A stretch of 64,000 bases of DNA from JAVVEG01 sp032251455 (GCA_032251455.1 JAVVEG010000001.1:124001-188000), one strand, 5' to 3'; shown: positions 7,342 to 17,312, counted from the stretch's first letter. Numbers and translations are program-made. The notes: generated by a model not told the origin, from the sequence alone.

Positions 7342-8865
7342 ATGAGCAAAGTTGATCAGAGAGAAATTAATCAAGCACTGTGGGGGGCCTGTGACACCTT
7401 CAGAGGCACCATCTCGTCAGATGTGTACAAGGATTACGTACTCACCATGCTGTTCCTCAAATACATCAGTGATGTGTGGCAGGACCATTACGACACCTAC
7501 AAGAAGGAACACGGCGATCACCCTGAACTGATCAGGGAACTGCTCAAGAGCGAGCGCTTCGTGCTGCCTGAATCCGCCAATTTCTATGCCCTGTATGACA
7601 AGCGCTACGAGCCGGGCAACGGCGAGCGCATCGACAAGGCCCTGCATGCCATCGAAGACGAGAACGGCACCAAGCTGCGCGAAGGTGACCACGGCGTGTT
7701 TCAGGACATCAGCTTCAATGCCAACAAGCTGGGTGACGAGGCCCAGAAGAACGACATTTTACGTCACCTGCTGGAAGACTTTAACAAGCCGGCGCTCGAC
7801 CTGCGCCCCAGCCGCGTGGGCAAGCGCGATGTGATCGGCGATGCCTACGAATACCTGATCGGCCGTTTTGCCGCCGGCGCCGGACGCAAGGCAGGTGAGT
7901 ACTACACGCCGCCGGAAGTCTCCGAGCTGATGGCCGAGCTGGTGGCGCCGCAGGCAGGTGACACCATCTGCGACCCGACCTGCGGGTCCGCCTCGCTGTT
8001 GATGAAATGCGGCCGCCAGGTGCGTGAACATTTCAAGGGCTCGAAGAAATACGCGCTCTATGGCCAGGAAGCCATCGGCAGCACCTGGGCCCTGGCCAAG
8101 ATGAACATGTTCCTGCACGGCGAAGACAATCACATCCTCAAGTGGGGCGATACTCTACGCAATCCCCGCCTGCTCGATGGTAACGACAACCTGCTGCACT
8201 TCGACGTGGTAGTCGCCAACCCGCCTTTCTCACTGGAAAAGTGGGGTCATGAAAAGGCCGCCGACGATAAATTCGGTCGCTTCCGTCGCGGCCTGCCGCC
8301 GAAAACCAAAGGGGATTACGCCTTCATCCTGCACATGATCGAAACCATGAAGCCCACCACCGGGCGCATGGCCGTGGTGGTGCCCCATGGTGTGCTGTTC
8401 CGTGGCGCCAGTGAAGGCAAAATCCGCAGACAACTGATTGAGGAAAATCTGCTGGACACCGTCATCGGCCTGCCGGAAAAGCTCTTCTTCGGCACCGGCA
8501 TCCCGGCTGCCATTCTGCTGTTCAGAAAAAAGAAAGCCGACAACAAGGTGCTGTTCATCGACGCCAGCCGGGAATTTCAGTCTGGCAAGAACCAGAGTTT
8601 CCTTACTGAAGCACACATTGAAAAAATCGTGTCTACCTGTCGGGCCAGGGTGAGTGTAGAGAAATACGCTTACCTGGCTTCCCCGGAAGAAATGCAGGAA
8701 AACGACTACAACCTCAACATTCCTCGCTATGTGGATACCTTTGAGGAGGAGGAAGAAATTGATCTGGAAGCGGTATTGAAGGAGCGCAAAGCCCTGCAGG
8801 TAGAACTGGCCGAAGTGGAAGAGCAGATGGAGAAATACCTGAAGGAGCTGGGATATGGTTTATGA
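7342..8865 (+). CDS. hsdM: Type I restriction-modification methyltransferase subunit
   Basis: Adenine-N6 methyltransferase subunit that modifies the host site and, with HsdS and HsdR, forms the restriction complex. The 507 residues include the N-terminal helical domain (ALWGACDTFRGTISSDVYKDYVLTML), the hallmark GEYYTPPEV segment, the AdoMet-binding DPTCGSASLL and the catalytic NPPF at 293-296 followed by SLEKWG. The C-terminal coiled coil (about 470-507) would contact HsdS. The gene overlaps hsdS by 11 bp and is followed by hsdR, so M, S and R are cotranscribed. Confidence 0.96.
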   Translation: MSKVDQREINQALWGACDTFRGTISSDVYKDYVLTMLFLKYISDVWQDHYDTYKKEHGDHPELIRELLKSERFVLPESANFYALYDKRYEPGNGERIDKALHAIEDENGTKLREGDHGVFQDISFNANKLGDEAQKNDILRHLLEDFNKPALDLRPSRVGKRDVIGDAYEYLIGRFAAGAGRKAGEYYTPPEVSELMAELVAPQAGDTICDPTCGSASLLMKCGRQVREHFKGSKKYALYGQEAIGSTWALAKMNMFLHGEDNHILKWGDTLRNPRLLDGNDNLLHFDVVVANPPFSLEKWGHEKAADDKFGRFRRGLPPKTKGDYAFILHMIETMKPTTGRMAVVVPHGVLFRGASEGKIRRQLIEENLLDTVIGLPEKLFFGTGIPAAILLFRKKKADNKVLFIDASREFQSGKNQSFLTEAHIEKIVSTCRARVSVEKYAYLASPEEMQENDYNLNIPRYVDTFEEEEEIDLEAVLKERKALQVELAEVEEQMEKYLKELGYGL

Positions 8866-10045
8866 GGGAGACCAAAAGCTAGGGGATTTTTTTTCAAGCA
8901 GAAGGGAAAAGGGAAGAGCTGGCCTTCCAACAGTTTCTGTCACGTTGACCAGAGGGCTGATTGATCGAAGTTCCTTAGATCGAAAGACAGATACTAATTT
9001 AGATGAAGATGAACATCTTTTAGTGAGAAAAGGCGATTTGGTCTACAACATGATGCGCATGTGGCAGGGTGCGTCTGGCTTGGCAGAAAAGGACAGTATT
9101 GTCAGTCCTGCCTATATAGTTCTTTCTCCTAAAAATGATGTTGACCCACTTTATGCTTCATACCTATTCAAGACTCAGCGCCTTATATATCTTTTTTGGG
9201 CATATTCCTATGGATTGACATCGGATAGATTACGCCTATATTTCCCGGATTTCTCAATAATTCCTGTTAATGTTCCTAGTGTAGAGAGTCAAGCTAGAAT
9301 TGCCAATATTATTTCTACTTGGAGTAAGGCAATCGATCTTACAGAAAAGTTGATTAGAAACAGCCAGGCGCAAAAAAAGGCTATTATGCAGCAGTTGCTG
9401 ACCGGCAAAGTGAGACTTACTAAATTTCCAGAAGAGTGGGAACCTTTTCAAATTGGAGATATGGGGAAAATTGTTTCTGGAGGCACGCCGGATACAGGTG
9501 ATTCTGAATATTGGGATGGAAGTATTCCTTGGGCCACACCATCGGATATTGTTGGATTAAGAAATAGGCATATAAAAAATACAATACGGAAAATATCTAA
9601 GAAAGGAGTTAGTAACAGTTCTGCCAGTATTCTGCCAAAAGGTACTTTATTGATTTGTACTCGTGCAACTATTGGCTATCTGGCTATATCGACAGCAGAG
9701 ATCACTACCAATCAAGGATTTAAGAACTTAATTCCAAAGAAAAATTTTGATGTCGATTTCTTGAATTACTTATTTATATTTTTTCGGAATAAATTCATTC
9801 GCTATGCCTGTGGCTCAACTTTTCTGGAGCTGTCTAAGAAAGACTTTTCAAGACTACGGTTCGATTGTCCAAAGCTCGACGAGCAAAAGAGAATAGCGTC
9901 GATACTTGGCTCTATAGATCAAGTAATTTCACTTAAATATAAAGTTCTTGATGAACTAGTTGTTGAAAAAAAATCTCTTATGCAACAACTCCTCACCGGC
10001 AAGCGGAGCGTCAAAGTCGATGAATCTGCGAAGGAAGCCAACTGA
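8855..10045 (+). CDS. hsdS: Type I restriction-modification specificity subunit
   Basis: A 396-residue subunit setting the target sequence. Two recognition domains are each followed by a conserved helix ending in an almost identical motif: KKAIMQQLLTGKVR near residue 180 and KKSLMQQLLTGKRS near residue 378. This repeat marks the two-fold S-subunit layout. The coding sequence is visibly richer in A and T than hsdM and hsdR on either side, especially within the two recognition domains, as expected for domains that recombine and move between strains. It overlaps hsdM, and its stop overlaps the hsdR start. Confidence 0.93.
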   Translation: MVYEGDQKLGDFFSSRREKGRAGLPTVSVTLTRGLIDRSSLDRKTDTNLDEDEHLLVRKGDLVYNMMRMWQGASGLAEKDSIVSPAYIVLSPKNDVDPLYASYLFKTQRLIYLFWAYSYGLTSDRLRLYFPDFSIIPVNVPSVESQARIANIISTWSKAIDLTEKLIRNSQAQKKAIMQQLLTGKVRLTKFPEEWEPFQIGDMGKIVSGGTPDTGDSEYWDGSIPWATPSDIVGLRNRHIKNTIRKISKKGVSNSSASILPKGTLLICTRATIGYLAISTAEITTNQGFKNLIPKKNFDVDFLNYLFIFFRNKFIRYACGSTFLELSKKDFSRLRFDCPKLDEQKRIASILGSIDQVISLKYKVLDELVVEKKSLMQQLLTGKRSVKVDESAKEAN

Positions 10046-13000
10046 TGGCCCTGCACGAACGCCCCGACACCCGCGAGCAGTTCAGCAGCCATATCCCGGC
10101 GCTGAAAATTCTGCTTTCGCTGGGCCACTGGCGTTATCTTTCCCGTGAACAGTGCCTGGCGTCCCGCGGCAGTAGGCGCGAAGTGATTCTGCGTGATGAA
10201 CTGGTCGAGACCCTCAAGCAACGCCGCTTCGAATACAAGGGCAAACTTTATCCCCTGTCCCCCAATGCCATCGACCAGATCGTACGCGAGCTGTCGGCAC
10301 CCGGTCTTAACGAGGGCCTGCTCACGGCCAACGAAAAATTCTACAACCGCCTGTTGCTGGGGATCACCGTCACCGAGTTTGTTGATGGTAATCGCTATTC
10401 GCCGACGATTTCGCTGATTGCCTGGGACGCGTTGGATCAAAACAGCTTCGTGGTCACCGAAGAGCTGGAAGTGCTGTCCAGCGACGGCACCCATACCCGG
10501 CGTCCTGATCTGGTGTGTTATGTCAACGGCTTGCCGCTGGTGGTGATTGAGACCAAGCGACCCGATTCCGGCAACCCCAACAAGAACATGCTGGACGAGG
10601 GCATCAGCCAGCAGATTCGCAACCAGAAGAACGACGAGATTCCGGTGCTGTTTGCCTATGCCCAGCTGCTGCTGGCGGTGAGTGGCACCGGGGGGCGCTA
10701 TGCCACCACCAAAACCCCGAAGCCGTTCTGGAGCAAATGGCTGGAAGAGCCGCAACCGGACAGTTTCGATGAAGTGCATTTCGAGACAGTCAAGAACACC
10801 ACCCCGGCGCCACAAGTGCTGGCGGGACTGTTCGCCGACAAGCCGGCTCCGGTGCAGCAGTATTTCCAGGGCCTGTGGCAGAGATGGGAGCTGGTGACGG
10901 ATCAGGATCGCCTGCTCATCAGTCTGCTGACCCCGGCACGTCTGCTCGACTTTATCCGCTTCTTCCTCCTGTTCGATACCCGTATCGGCAAGATTGCCGC
11001 GCGCTATCCCCAGTTCTTTGGTATTCGCGCTCTCATCGACAGAGTTAATCAGCGCAATGCCCAGGGTGGTCGGCTGGGCGGGGTGCTTTGGCATACCACC
11101 GGCTCGGGCAAGTCCTACAGCATGGTGTATCTGTGCAAGGCGCTGCTGTTGCATCCCTCATTGAAGGATTGCCGCATTCTGGTCATCACCGATCGCAAGG
11201 ACCTGGAGAAACAGTTGTCCCGCACCTTTCTCGCCAGCGGCGCCTTTGGTTCTCACATTGCCACACGCAAAGACGGAGAAATGGCCCGGGCGCGTTCCGG
11301 CAAGGATCTGGCCAAACGTATTGGACAGGGCAGTGAGCGCATAATGTTTTCGCTCATCAACAAGTTCAACAGCGCCTCGCGCTTGCCAGAATGTTACAAC
11401 CCCTCGGACAACTTTATCGTGCTCATCGATGAGGGACATCGCAGTCAGGGTGGCGAGAACCATGAACGCATGCGCAAGGCTTTGCCCAATGCCGCCTATA
11501 TTGCCTTCACTGGCACACCCTTGCTCAAAGACGACAAGACCACTAACAAGTTCGGCCCGATTGTACATGCCTACACGATGCAGCGGGCGGTGGAAGACGG
11601 CACGGTAACGCCCTTGCTCTATGAGGAACGCAGGCCGGAGCTGGCAGTCAATGCCAGGGCCATTGATGCCTGGTTCGACCGCATCACCACCTCGCTAAGC
11701 GAAGAACAGAAAGCTGACCTGAAGCAGAAGTTCTCGGGCAAGGGGGCCATCTACACCTCGGAAAACCGCATCGAGCTGATCGCCTGGGACATTGCCGTGC
11801 ACTTCCACGACAATATCAAGGAACTGAAATTGGGCCTGAAAGGGCAGGTGGCCACCGACAGCAAGCGCTCGGCCATTCGTTACAAAAAGTATCTGGATAA
11901 ATCCGGGCTGGTGACCAGCGCAGTGGTCATCTCGCCACCGGACACCCGTGAAGGCCATGAGAGTGTCGATGAAACCGAGCTGGAAGAGGTGCAGCAGTGG
12001 TGGAAAGACAATGTGGGCCATGACGCCGATGAATATGAGCGCAAGGTCATCGATAATTTTGGCAGTGACGGCGCTCCCGACCTGCTGATCGTGGTGGACA
12101 AGCTGCTGACCGGCTTCGATGAGCCCAGAAACACCGTGCTCTACATCGACAAGCCCCTGAAAGAACACAACCTGATTCAGGCTATTGCCCGGGTGAACCG
12201 CCTGCATGAAGACAAACAGTATGGCTTGCTGATCGACTATCGGGGCATTCTGGAGGAGCTGGATACCTCAATCAAGAACTACCAGGATCTGGCCAGTCAT
12301 ACCCAGTGTGGCTATGACATTGATGACCTGGACGGCCTCTATCAGCAGATGGGTACAGAATATAAACGCTTGCCCATGCTGCATGACCGCTTGTGGGGGC
12401 TGTTTGCGGCAGTGGATAACCGGCTTGACCTGCAACAATTTCGTCAGGTGCTGGTACCGGAATACGAGGAAGACGCCGAAGGCTATGCCTTCGATCGGAA
12501 GCAGAAGATGCGTGAAGACTTTTATCAGGCACTGACCGACTTTGGCATGTGCCTGAAGCTGGCACTGTCCTCCCGCTCATTTTATGAAGACGGCTCTTTC
12601 ACCGAAGCCATGATCAGCACTTACAAGGCCGATCTGCGGTTCTTCAGCAACCTGCGCAAGATCGCCCGTCAGGATGCCCAGGAAACTGTCGATTACAGTG
12701 TGTACGAAAAACAGATCAGCGCACTGGTCGACAAGCAGGTGGTTGGCGTGCAGGTGAATGAACCCGAGGGCGTTTACATCGTGGGTGAACTGGGCCGGGA
12801 CGAGGATGTCAGCGATTGGTCAGATGACAAGGCGCGTAACGAAGCGGATGTCATTCGCTCCCGTGTCAGCCGCACCATCGAGCAAAAACTGGCCGAAGAC
12901 CCCTATGCCCAGCTGGTGTTCTCGGCCTTGCTGAAAAAGGCCATCGAAGAAGCCGAGGCTCTGTTCGATCATCCGATTAAACAATATGCCTTGTTCAAGC

Positions 13001-13359
13001 GCTTTGAAGAACAAGTGGAGGCCGCTGAAGTAGCGGGCATACCCGCTAGTCTTTCCGGCAACCGGCACGCCAGAGCGTATTACGGGATTCTGCGTCTGGC
13101 TGTGGGTGAGGATGTTTTCGCCTCGCTATCAGCTCAGGAGCAGGAAGCATATGTCAGCGAGGCCCACGAGATGGATGTTATTGTCAGTAATGCTGTATCC
13201 GAGTACTCCCTGAACCCCAAGAATATCGAAGCTTCCATCCGCAAGCATTTGCTGCCCCGGCTGTTCAAACTGATGGGCATGGATAAAGCGAAGGACGTGA
13301 TCGACAAGGTTATCCATGTGACGCGTATTGGTTTGTCCAGTGAAGCTAGGCGTAGATGA
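10045..13359 (+). CDS. hsdR: Type I restriction endonuclease subunit
   Basis: ATP-dependent translocase and nuclease of the type I complex, 1104 residues. The N-terminal PD-(D/E)xK nuclease shows Asp155 and the ExK pair Glu169/Lys171 in VVIETKRPDSG. The helicase core has Walker A TTGSGKS (Lys356), a DEGH box at 462-465, AFTGTPLL (motif III) and the motif VI stretch QAIARVNRLH. All key residues are present, so the enzyme should be active. The start overlaps the hsdS stop (TGATG), and the next gene starts within its stop codon. Confidence 0.96.
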   Translation: MALHERPDTREQFSSHIPALKILLSLGHWRYLSREQCLASRGSRREVILRDELVETLKQRRFEYKGKLYPLSPNAIDQIVRELSAPGLNEGLLTANEKFYNRLLLGITVTEFVDGNRYSPTISLIAWDALDQNSFVVTEELEVLSSDGTHTRRPDLVCYVNGLPLVVIETKRPDSGNPNKNMLDEGISQQIRNQKNDEIPVLFAYAQLLLAVSGTGGRYATTKTPKPFWSKWLEEPQPDSFDEVHFETVKNTTPAPQVLAGLFADKPAPVQQYFQGLWQRWELVTDQDRLLISLLTPARLLDFIRFFLLFDTRIGKIAARYPQFFGIRALIDRVNQRNAQGGRLGGVLWHTTGSGKSYSMVYLCKALLLHPSLKDCRILVITDRKDLEKQLSRTFLASGAFGSHIATRKDGEMARARSGKDLAKRIGQGSERIMFSLINKFNSASRLPECYNPSDNFIVLIDEGHRSQGGENHERMRKALPNAAYIAFTGTPLLKDDKTTNKFGPIVHAYTMQRAVEDGTVTPLLYEERRPELAVNARAIDAWFDRITTSLSEEQKADLKQKFSGKGAIYTSENRIELIAWDIAVHFHDNIKELKLGLKGQVATDSKRSAIRYKKYLDKSGLVTSAVVISPPDTREGHESVDETELEEVQQWWKDNVGHDADEYERKVIDNFGSDGAPDLLIVVDKLLTGFDEPRNTVLYIDKPLKEHNLIQAIARVNRLHEDKQYGLLIDYRGILEELDTSIKNYQDLASHTQCGYDIDDLDGLYQQMGTEYKRLPMLHDRLWGLFAAVDNRLDLQQFRQVLVPEYEEDAEGYAFDRKQKMREDFYQALTDFGMCLKLALSSRSFYEDGSFTEAMISTYKADLRFFSNLRKIARQDAQETVDYSVYEKQISALVDKQVVGVQVNEPEGVYIVGELGRDEDVSDWSDDKARNEADVIRSRVSRTIEQKLAEDPYAQLVFSALLKKAIEEAEALFDHPIKQYALFKRFEEQVEAAEVAGIPASLSGNRHARAYYGILRLAVGEDVFASLSAQEQEAYVSEAHEMDVIVSNAVSEYSLNPKNIEASIRKHLLPRLFKLMGMDKAKDVIDKVIHVTRIGLSSEARRR

Positions 13360-14117
13360 ACAGTGTGATGAGCACAGAAGAATATGCTCCCCATAAACTC
13401 ATTGTGCCTTATGGCGACAGCCAGATTGTTTGCCACGTTTCTTACGAACTGCTCAACTCACGAAAAGTGATTATTCGGGTCCATCCCGACAGCACCATCA
13501 GTGTCAATGCGTCACCGGGAGCCCACCTTGTCGAACTGAAAGCGGCAGTGAGCAAGCGTGCGCGCTGGATCTGCAAACAATTGGAAAAGCTTGAAACCAA
13601 TACCATCCATGTACTGCCACGAGAGTATGTCAGTGGAGAAACGCACTACTATCTCGGTAGACGCTATCTTTTGAAGATCTTTGTAGTCTCCAGGCAGGAA
13701 GAATCAGTAAAACTGTTGCGCGGTCAGTTGCAGGTAAGGACTTACGACCGGGATGCCAATCATGTAAAGAAGCTATTGGCGATCTGGTACCGTGAGCATG
13801 CCAGGCAGCAGCTTGATAACCGCCTCAAGCAATTGGCGGCATCAATGCCATGGTTGGATGAGGCCCCGTGCTGGCAGCTCAAGCGGATGAAAAAGCAGTG
13901 GGGTAGTTGCTCTTCAAAAGGAACGCTGATCCTGAACCCTTCATTGGTCAAGGCGCCGCGGGATTGTGTGAATTACGTGCTCGTTCATGAGCTTTGTCAT
14001 CTGAAAGAACACAATCATGGGCGAGGTTTTTATGCCTTACTCAATAAAGCACTGCCCGGATGGCAAGAAAGCAAGGCCAGGCTCGACTCACTGGCGGAGG
14101 TGATTCTCAATAATTGA
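13356..14117 (+). CDS. YgjP-like (DUF45) zinc metallopeptidase
   Basis: Protein of 253 residues with the gluzincin motif HELCHLKEHNHG (HELCH at 211-215), two helix turns after KKQWGSCSSKGTLILNPSL, the diagnostic core of YgjP/DUF45 metallopeptidases. The ATG overlaps the hsdR stop by 4 bp, so it is translated with the restriction system. Such proteins are frequent companions of hsdR genes. A protective or regulatory proteolytic role in the complex is conceivable but unproven. Confidence 0.88.
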   Translation: MNSVMSTEEYAPHKLIVPYGDSQIVCHVSYELLNSRKVIIRVHPDSTISVNASPGAHLVELKAAVSKRARWICKQLEKLETNTIHVLPREYVSGETHYYLGRRYLLKIFVVSRQEESVKLLRGQLQVRTYDRDANHVKKLLAIWYREHARQQLDNRLKQLAASMPWLDEAPCWQLKRMKKQWGSCSSKGTLILNPSLVKAPRDCVNYVLVHELCHLKEHNHGRGFYALLNKALPGWQESKARLDSLAEVILNN

Positions 14118-14141
14118 GAGGAAATGGCTCTCCGCAACTTT

Positions 14142-16571
14142 CTATAGCAGCACAGCTTCAAACTGTTTTGCCTCATCTGGACTGGCCGATTTTTCTGAGA
14201 ACAGGATGGTATAGCCCATTGTCTTGTAACTCTTCTCACGCTTGTTGAACATACGCTGTAGCATGGGAAGACCACTGTCAACGTAGTCGTGGATGGTCAC
14301 TTGCGTTTTACCGTCTGATTCCCGATGAATTCTACCGGCATATTGCGCCAGTGAGCCTTTCCAGGCGATGGGCATGGCAAGAAACAGTGTGTCCAGCCTG
14401 GGTAGGTCAAAACCTTCTCCCACATACTTTCCAGTGGCGACCACAACCTGTGCCGAATGCAAATGCTCTTCAACATGCTTGCGTTCAGCAGCTTTCATTG
14501 CTCCTTTCAATATGACGGAATTGACTCCACTTTCTTTAAGAAGCTGGTTAATGGTTTCCGCATGTTCACGTCTTTCTGTGAGGACGATTGGATGCCTGGC
14601 TCCACGAATATCACCGATCACATCTGACACGATTTTCTGTGTACGATTATCATTTTCAATGATCCATCGGTATGCATCCGTAATTTTTGGTCGTTCTTCG
14701 GACGAGGTAAGAGATTGTGGCGGAGTATCATAGAGTTGATGGACTTGAACTTCTTGGTAAAACTTCCCTTTGCCCGAGTCTTTTACTTTGTGTCGAATGG
14801 GACCAGCAGCCATAAAGATGATCTTCTGGTGGCCGTCCTGCCTTTCTGGGGTGGCTGTAAGGCCGAGTACATATTTCGCTCGAACTTCGTTCAACACCAT
14901 TTCAAAGCGCGGTGCAGAGACATGGTGACATTCGTCAACTATTACGTGTCCGTATTCCTGAACAATGGGAGAAATGGTATTGTCTTTCTTGTTAATGAGG
15001 CTTTGATACGTTGCGATATCAATGATTCTGGTTGGCTTTTTCTTTCCACCGCGGATGACGCCGATCTCTGTTTCTGGTAAAAAAGAGCGCAGTCTTTCTT
15101 GCCATTGATCAAGTAGTTGGCGGCTGTGCACTAGAATCAGCGTGTTGACTTTTCGCTTGGCGATCATTCCGATAGCTGTTACGGTTTTTCCAAAAGCCGT
15201 GGGCGCATGCAGTATGCCCGACTCATGTTTGCACATTCCCTTTACGGCAGACTGCTGATTTTTTCTCAAGGTTAACAATGGCTTAATGCCTGACAGCTTG
15301 GTGCCCAATTCACGCTTGTCATCGATTTGAACGTCTATGTTGTTCTCTTTCAGTAACGCGAGAGCATCATCCAAACATCCGCGTGGCAAAGCCAAATAGC
15401 CATGTTCAATGCGTGCACAAGAAATGAAGCGTGGGATGCCGTGTGTAGAAAAGCGAAGCGCTTGTGTTTTAAAGAAAACCGGATTTGAAAAGCTGGCTAA
15501 ACGTCTTAATCTAGCGGACAGAGTGCTTGGCAGCGTCTTCATTTCAAAATAGATGTGGTTAGCCAGCGTTATGGTTATCCGCTGAGGTAGGTTTTCCAGA
15601 ACTAGTGGCTTGGGTATGGCTGTTATCTCCCAAGGTGGCCGGGTATCGCTAACGTCCTGCTCTGAAATCAGGCCGGCATTGGGAGATATCTGCAAAAGTA
15701 GCTTGTTCAACTCCTGCCTGGAAAGGCTCTTTATTTGTGCGAGGTATAGCCATTGGTCGTCAATGACATTCAGCTCTTCATCGGTAAATGAGCTATTGCC
15801 GGTGAGTCGAGCTTCACGCTGCAGTGGCAATGCGATCAAGTTGCCGAATCCTCCTTCGGGTAGAATATCCTGATTGGGAAATAATCTGTCATAGGAGTCG
15901 AAAGACAGGTTTGGATAAACTTCCATGGCCTTGTCAAGTAGTCCAAAACCCAGCAAACGAGCTTCGTTGGCGGGTACGTTGTCAGCAAAAAATATCCATA
16001 GATGCGCACCATTCCCAGAGCGGGAAATTTCTACTGCATGAGGCACTCCATATTCACTACATGCTCTGGACATGGCCTTTACTTCTTCTTGCCAGTTTCC
16101 TTTATCGAAATCGGTGGCCAGCAAGTAGCAGGTACTGTCTTGGAGTAATGGATACAGGCCAACGACCTGCTGCCCAGCCAGGTGCCGATAGATGACTTGA
16201 TCGCTTAATTCACTAAACTGGCGATGATTGCAGTTCAGGCATTTAATCCGAGGTTTGTTGCAGATCCCTTGCACCCACTCATTGTTGCAAGCCACTGAAT
16301 AGCCACTTCGCCCTTGTTGATTTTGCCAGCGATTGGCAAAGATATCGCTGCGACCCCGAAACAGGCTTCTGAATATCGCTACTTTTTGTGCTGGGGAGAA
16401 TGACTCTGAAACTGGAGGCGTTGGCTCGGGTTTCCGCAGCTCTTCCCTGAGTGCTATGAGCCGTTGTTTTTCCTGCTCAAGTTCAGTCAATCTCGCATCA
16501 ATGGCAGAAATATCACGAAAATTATCTCTGCTGACGCGCAGCTTCTTTCTGGTTGGAGAGTGATCAGACAT
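14142..16571 (-). CDS. Archaeo-eukaryotic primase-helicase fusion (TOTE-like)
   Basis: An 809-residue protein combining a primase and a superfamily 2 helicase. After a coiled coil (about 25-48) comes a treble-clef-like zinc site with Cys95, Cys104, Cys111 and Cys114. The archaeo-eukaryotic primase core follows, with catalytic pair Asp154/Asp156 in ATDFDKGNW and the SRSGNGAHLWIFF motif (His190). The helicase has Walker A APTAFGKT (456-463), DECHH (546-550), GLTATPERQDG and the arginine-finger motif YAGRIHRES. This layout matches the primase-helicase component of TOTE-type conflict systems. It converges on the restriction operon, 24 bp away, and a HigBA pair lies upstream on the same strand. 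The actual substrate is unknown. Confidence 0.8.
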   Translation of the reverse strand: MSDHSPTRKKLRVSRDNFRDISAIDARLTELEQEKQRLIALREELRKPEPTPPVSESFSPAQKVAIFRSLFRGRSDIFANRWQNQQGRSGYSVACNNEWVQGICNKPRIKCLNCNHRQFSELSDQVIYRHLAGQQVVGLYPLLQDSTCYLLATDFDKGNWQEEVKAMSRACSEYGVPHAVEISRSGNGAHLWIFFADNVPANEARLLGFGLLDKAMEVYPNLSFDSYDRLFPNQDILPEGGFGNLIALPLQREARLTGNSSFTDEELNVIDDQWLYLAQIKSLSRQELNKLLLQISPNAGLISEQDVSDTRPPWEITAIPKPLVLENLPQRITITLANHIYFEMKTLPSTLSARLRRLASFSNPVFFKTQALRFSTHGIPRFISCARIEHGYLALPRGCLDDALALLKENNIDVQIDDKRELGTKLSGIKPLLTLRKNQQSAVKGMCKHESGILHAPTAFGKTVTAIGMIAKRKVNTLILVHSRQLLDQWQERLRSFLPETEIGVIRGGKKKPTRIIDIATYQSLINKKDNTISPIVQEYGHVIVDECHHVSAPRFEMVLNEVRAKYVLGLTATPERQDGHQKIIFMAAGPIRHKVKDSGKGKFYQEVQVHQLYDTPPQSLTSSEERPKITDAYRWIIENDNRTQKIVSDVIGDIRGARHPIVLTERREHAETINQLLKESGVNSVILKGAMKAAERKHVEEHLHSAQVVVATGKYVGEGFDLPRLDTLFLAMPIAWKGSLAQYAGRIHRESDGKTQVTIHDYVDSGLPMLQRMFNKREKSYKTMGYTILFSEKSASPDEAKQFEAVLL

Positions 16572-16932
16572 GAGCCTGAGGTGGCTTGATCAAAGACTCT
16601 GCTGGAATGCCCAGGCCTTCGTGGAGTTTCCAGATCATCTTCAAGGTCAGCGAGCGCTTGTGATTCAGGATCTCGTAAACGCGATTACTTTTTCCGATCA
16701 TGGGCTCCATATCCTTAACGGTTAAGCCCTGGCGTTCCATTTCAAATTTGATCGCCTCAACAGGATCGGGCAAATCCATGGGGAAATGCCTGGTTTCATA
16801 AGCCTCGATCAGTGTGACCATGACATCCAGCTTTTCGCCTTCTGGCGTATCTGGCCCAGCCATCATCAGACTTTCAACTTCTTTCAATGCCGCGCGGTAG
16901 TCGGCATCAGTTTTAATTGGTTTGATGTCCAT
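16564..16932 (-). CDS. higA: HigA-type antitoxin
   Basis: A 122-residue XRE-family antitoxin: an N-terminal toxin-binding segment (DADYRAALKEVESLM) and a C-terminal helix-turn-helix in the stretch GLTVKDMEPMIGKSNRVYEILNHKRSLTLKMI. It is the second gene of a reversed toxin-antitoxin operon, as usual for HigBA, 34 bp after higB. The stop codon overlaps the start of the primase-helicase gene by 8 bp, so that gene may be cotranscribed with the pair. Confidence 0.9.
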   Translation of the reverse strand: MDIKPIKTDADYRAALKEVESLMMAGPDTPEGEKLDVMVTLIEAYETRHFPMDLPDPVEAIKFEMERQGLTVKDMEPMIGKSNRVYEILNHKRSLTLKMIWKLHEGLGIPAESLIKPPQAHV

Positions 16933-16966
16933 CGTTAATACCTTTCATTTTGCCTTTGTGGGGCAG

Positions 16967-17305
16967 TTAAATGGTTTGCACATCAATCTTGTCATACTGC
17001 GCATGGGTACCAATAAAGCGGATGTATACGACTCGATAGGTGTAGTTGATCCAGACGACAAGTCGATACTTGTTTCCCGCAATATTGAACACTACCCGGC
17101 CATACCCAAAACACTCGCTACGCTCATGGGGCAAGCTTTCTTTAAGGATGCTGGCATTCCTGAAGTCCTGCTTTACCTCGGCAGGTGAGCTCCAGTCAGC
17201 ATGCAGGACATGACAGTGCCACGACAACGTCGGGTCCTTGGCATCCGTATATTCCGGGTTTACCTCCCAGAAGGCCTTGAGTGTCGACAGGGCGATGATT
17301 CTCAT
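16967..17305 (-). CDS. higB: HigB-type mRNA interferase toxin
   Basis: A 112-residue toxin of the HigB_toxin family, members of which cut mRNA on ribosomes. The family body is intact: the DAKDPTLSWHCHV segment, the FNIAGNKYRLVVWINYTYRVVYIRFIGTHAQYDKID block with its conserved histidine near the C terminus, and the start MRIIALSTLKAFWE. The predicted start of transcription falls one or two bases before the ATG, so the message may be leaderless. Expression should be repressed by HigA binding the palindrome in its promoter. Confidence 0.9.
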   Translation of the reverse strand: MRIIALSTLKAFWEVNPEYTDAKDPTLSWHCHVLHADWSSPAEVKQDFRNASILKESLPHERSECFGYGRVVFNIAGNKYRLVVWINYTYRVVYIRFIGTHAQYDKIDVQTI

Positions 17306-17312
17306 GGTTCAA

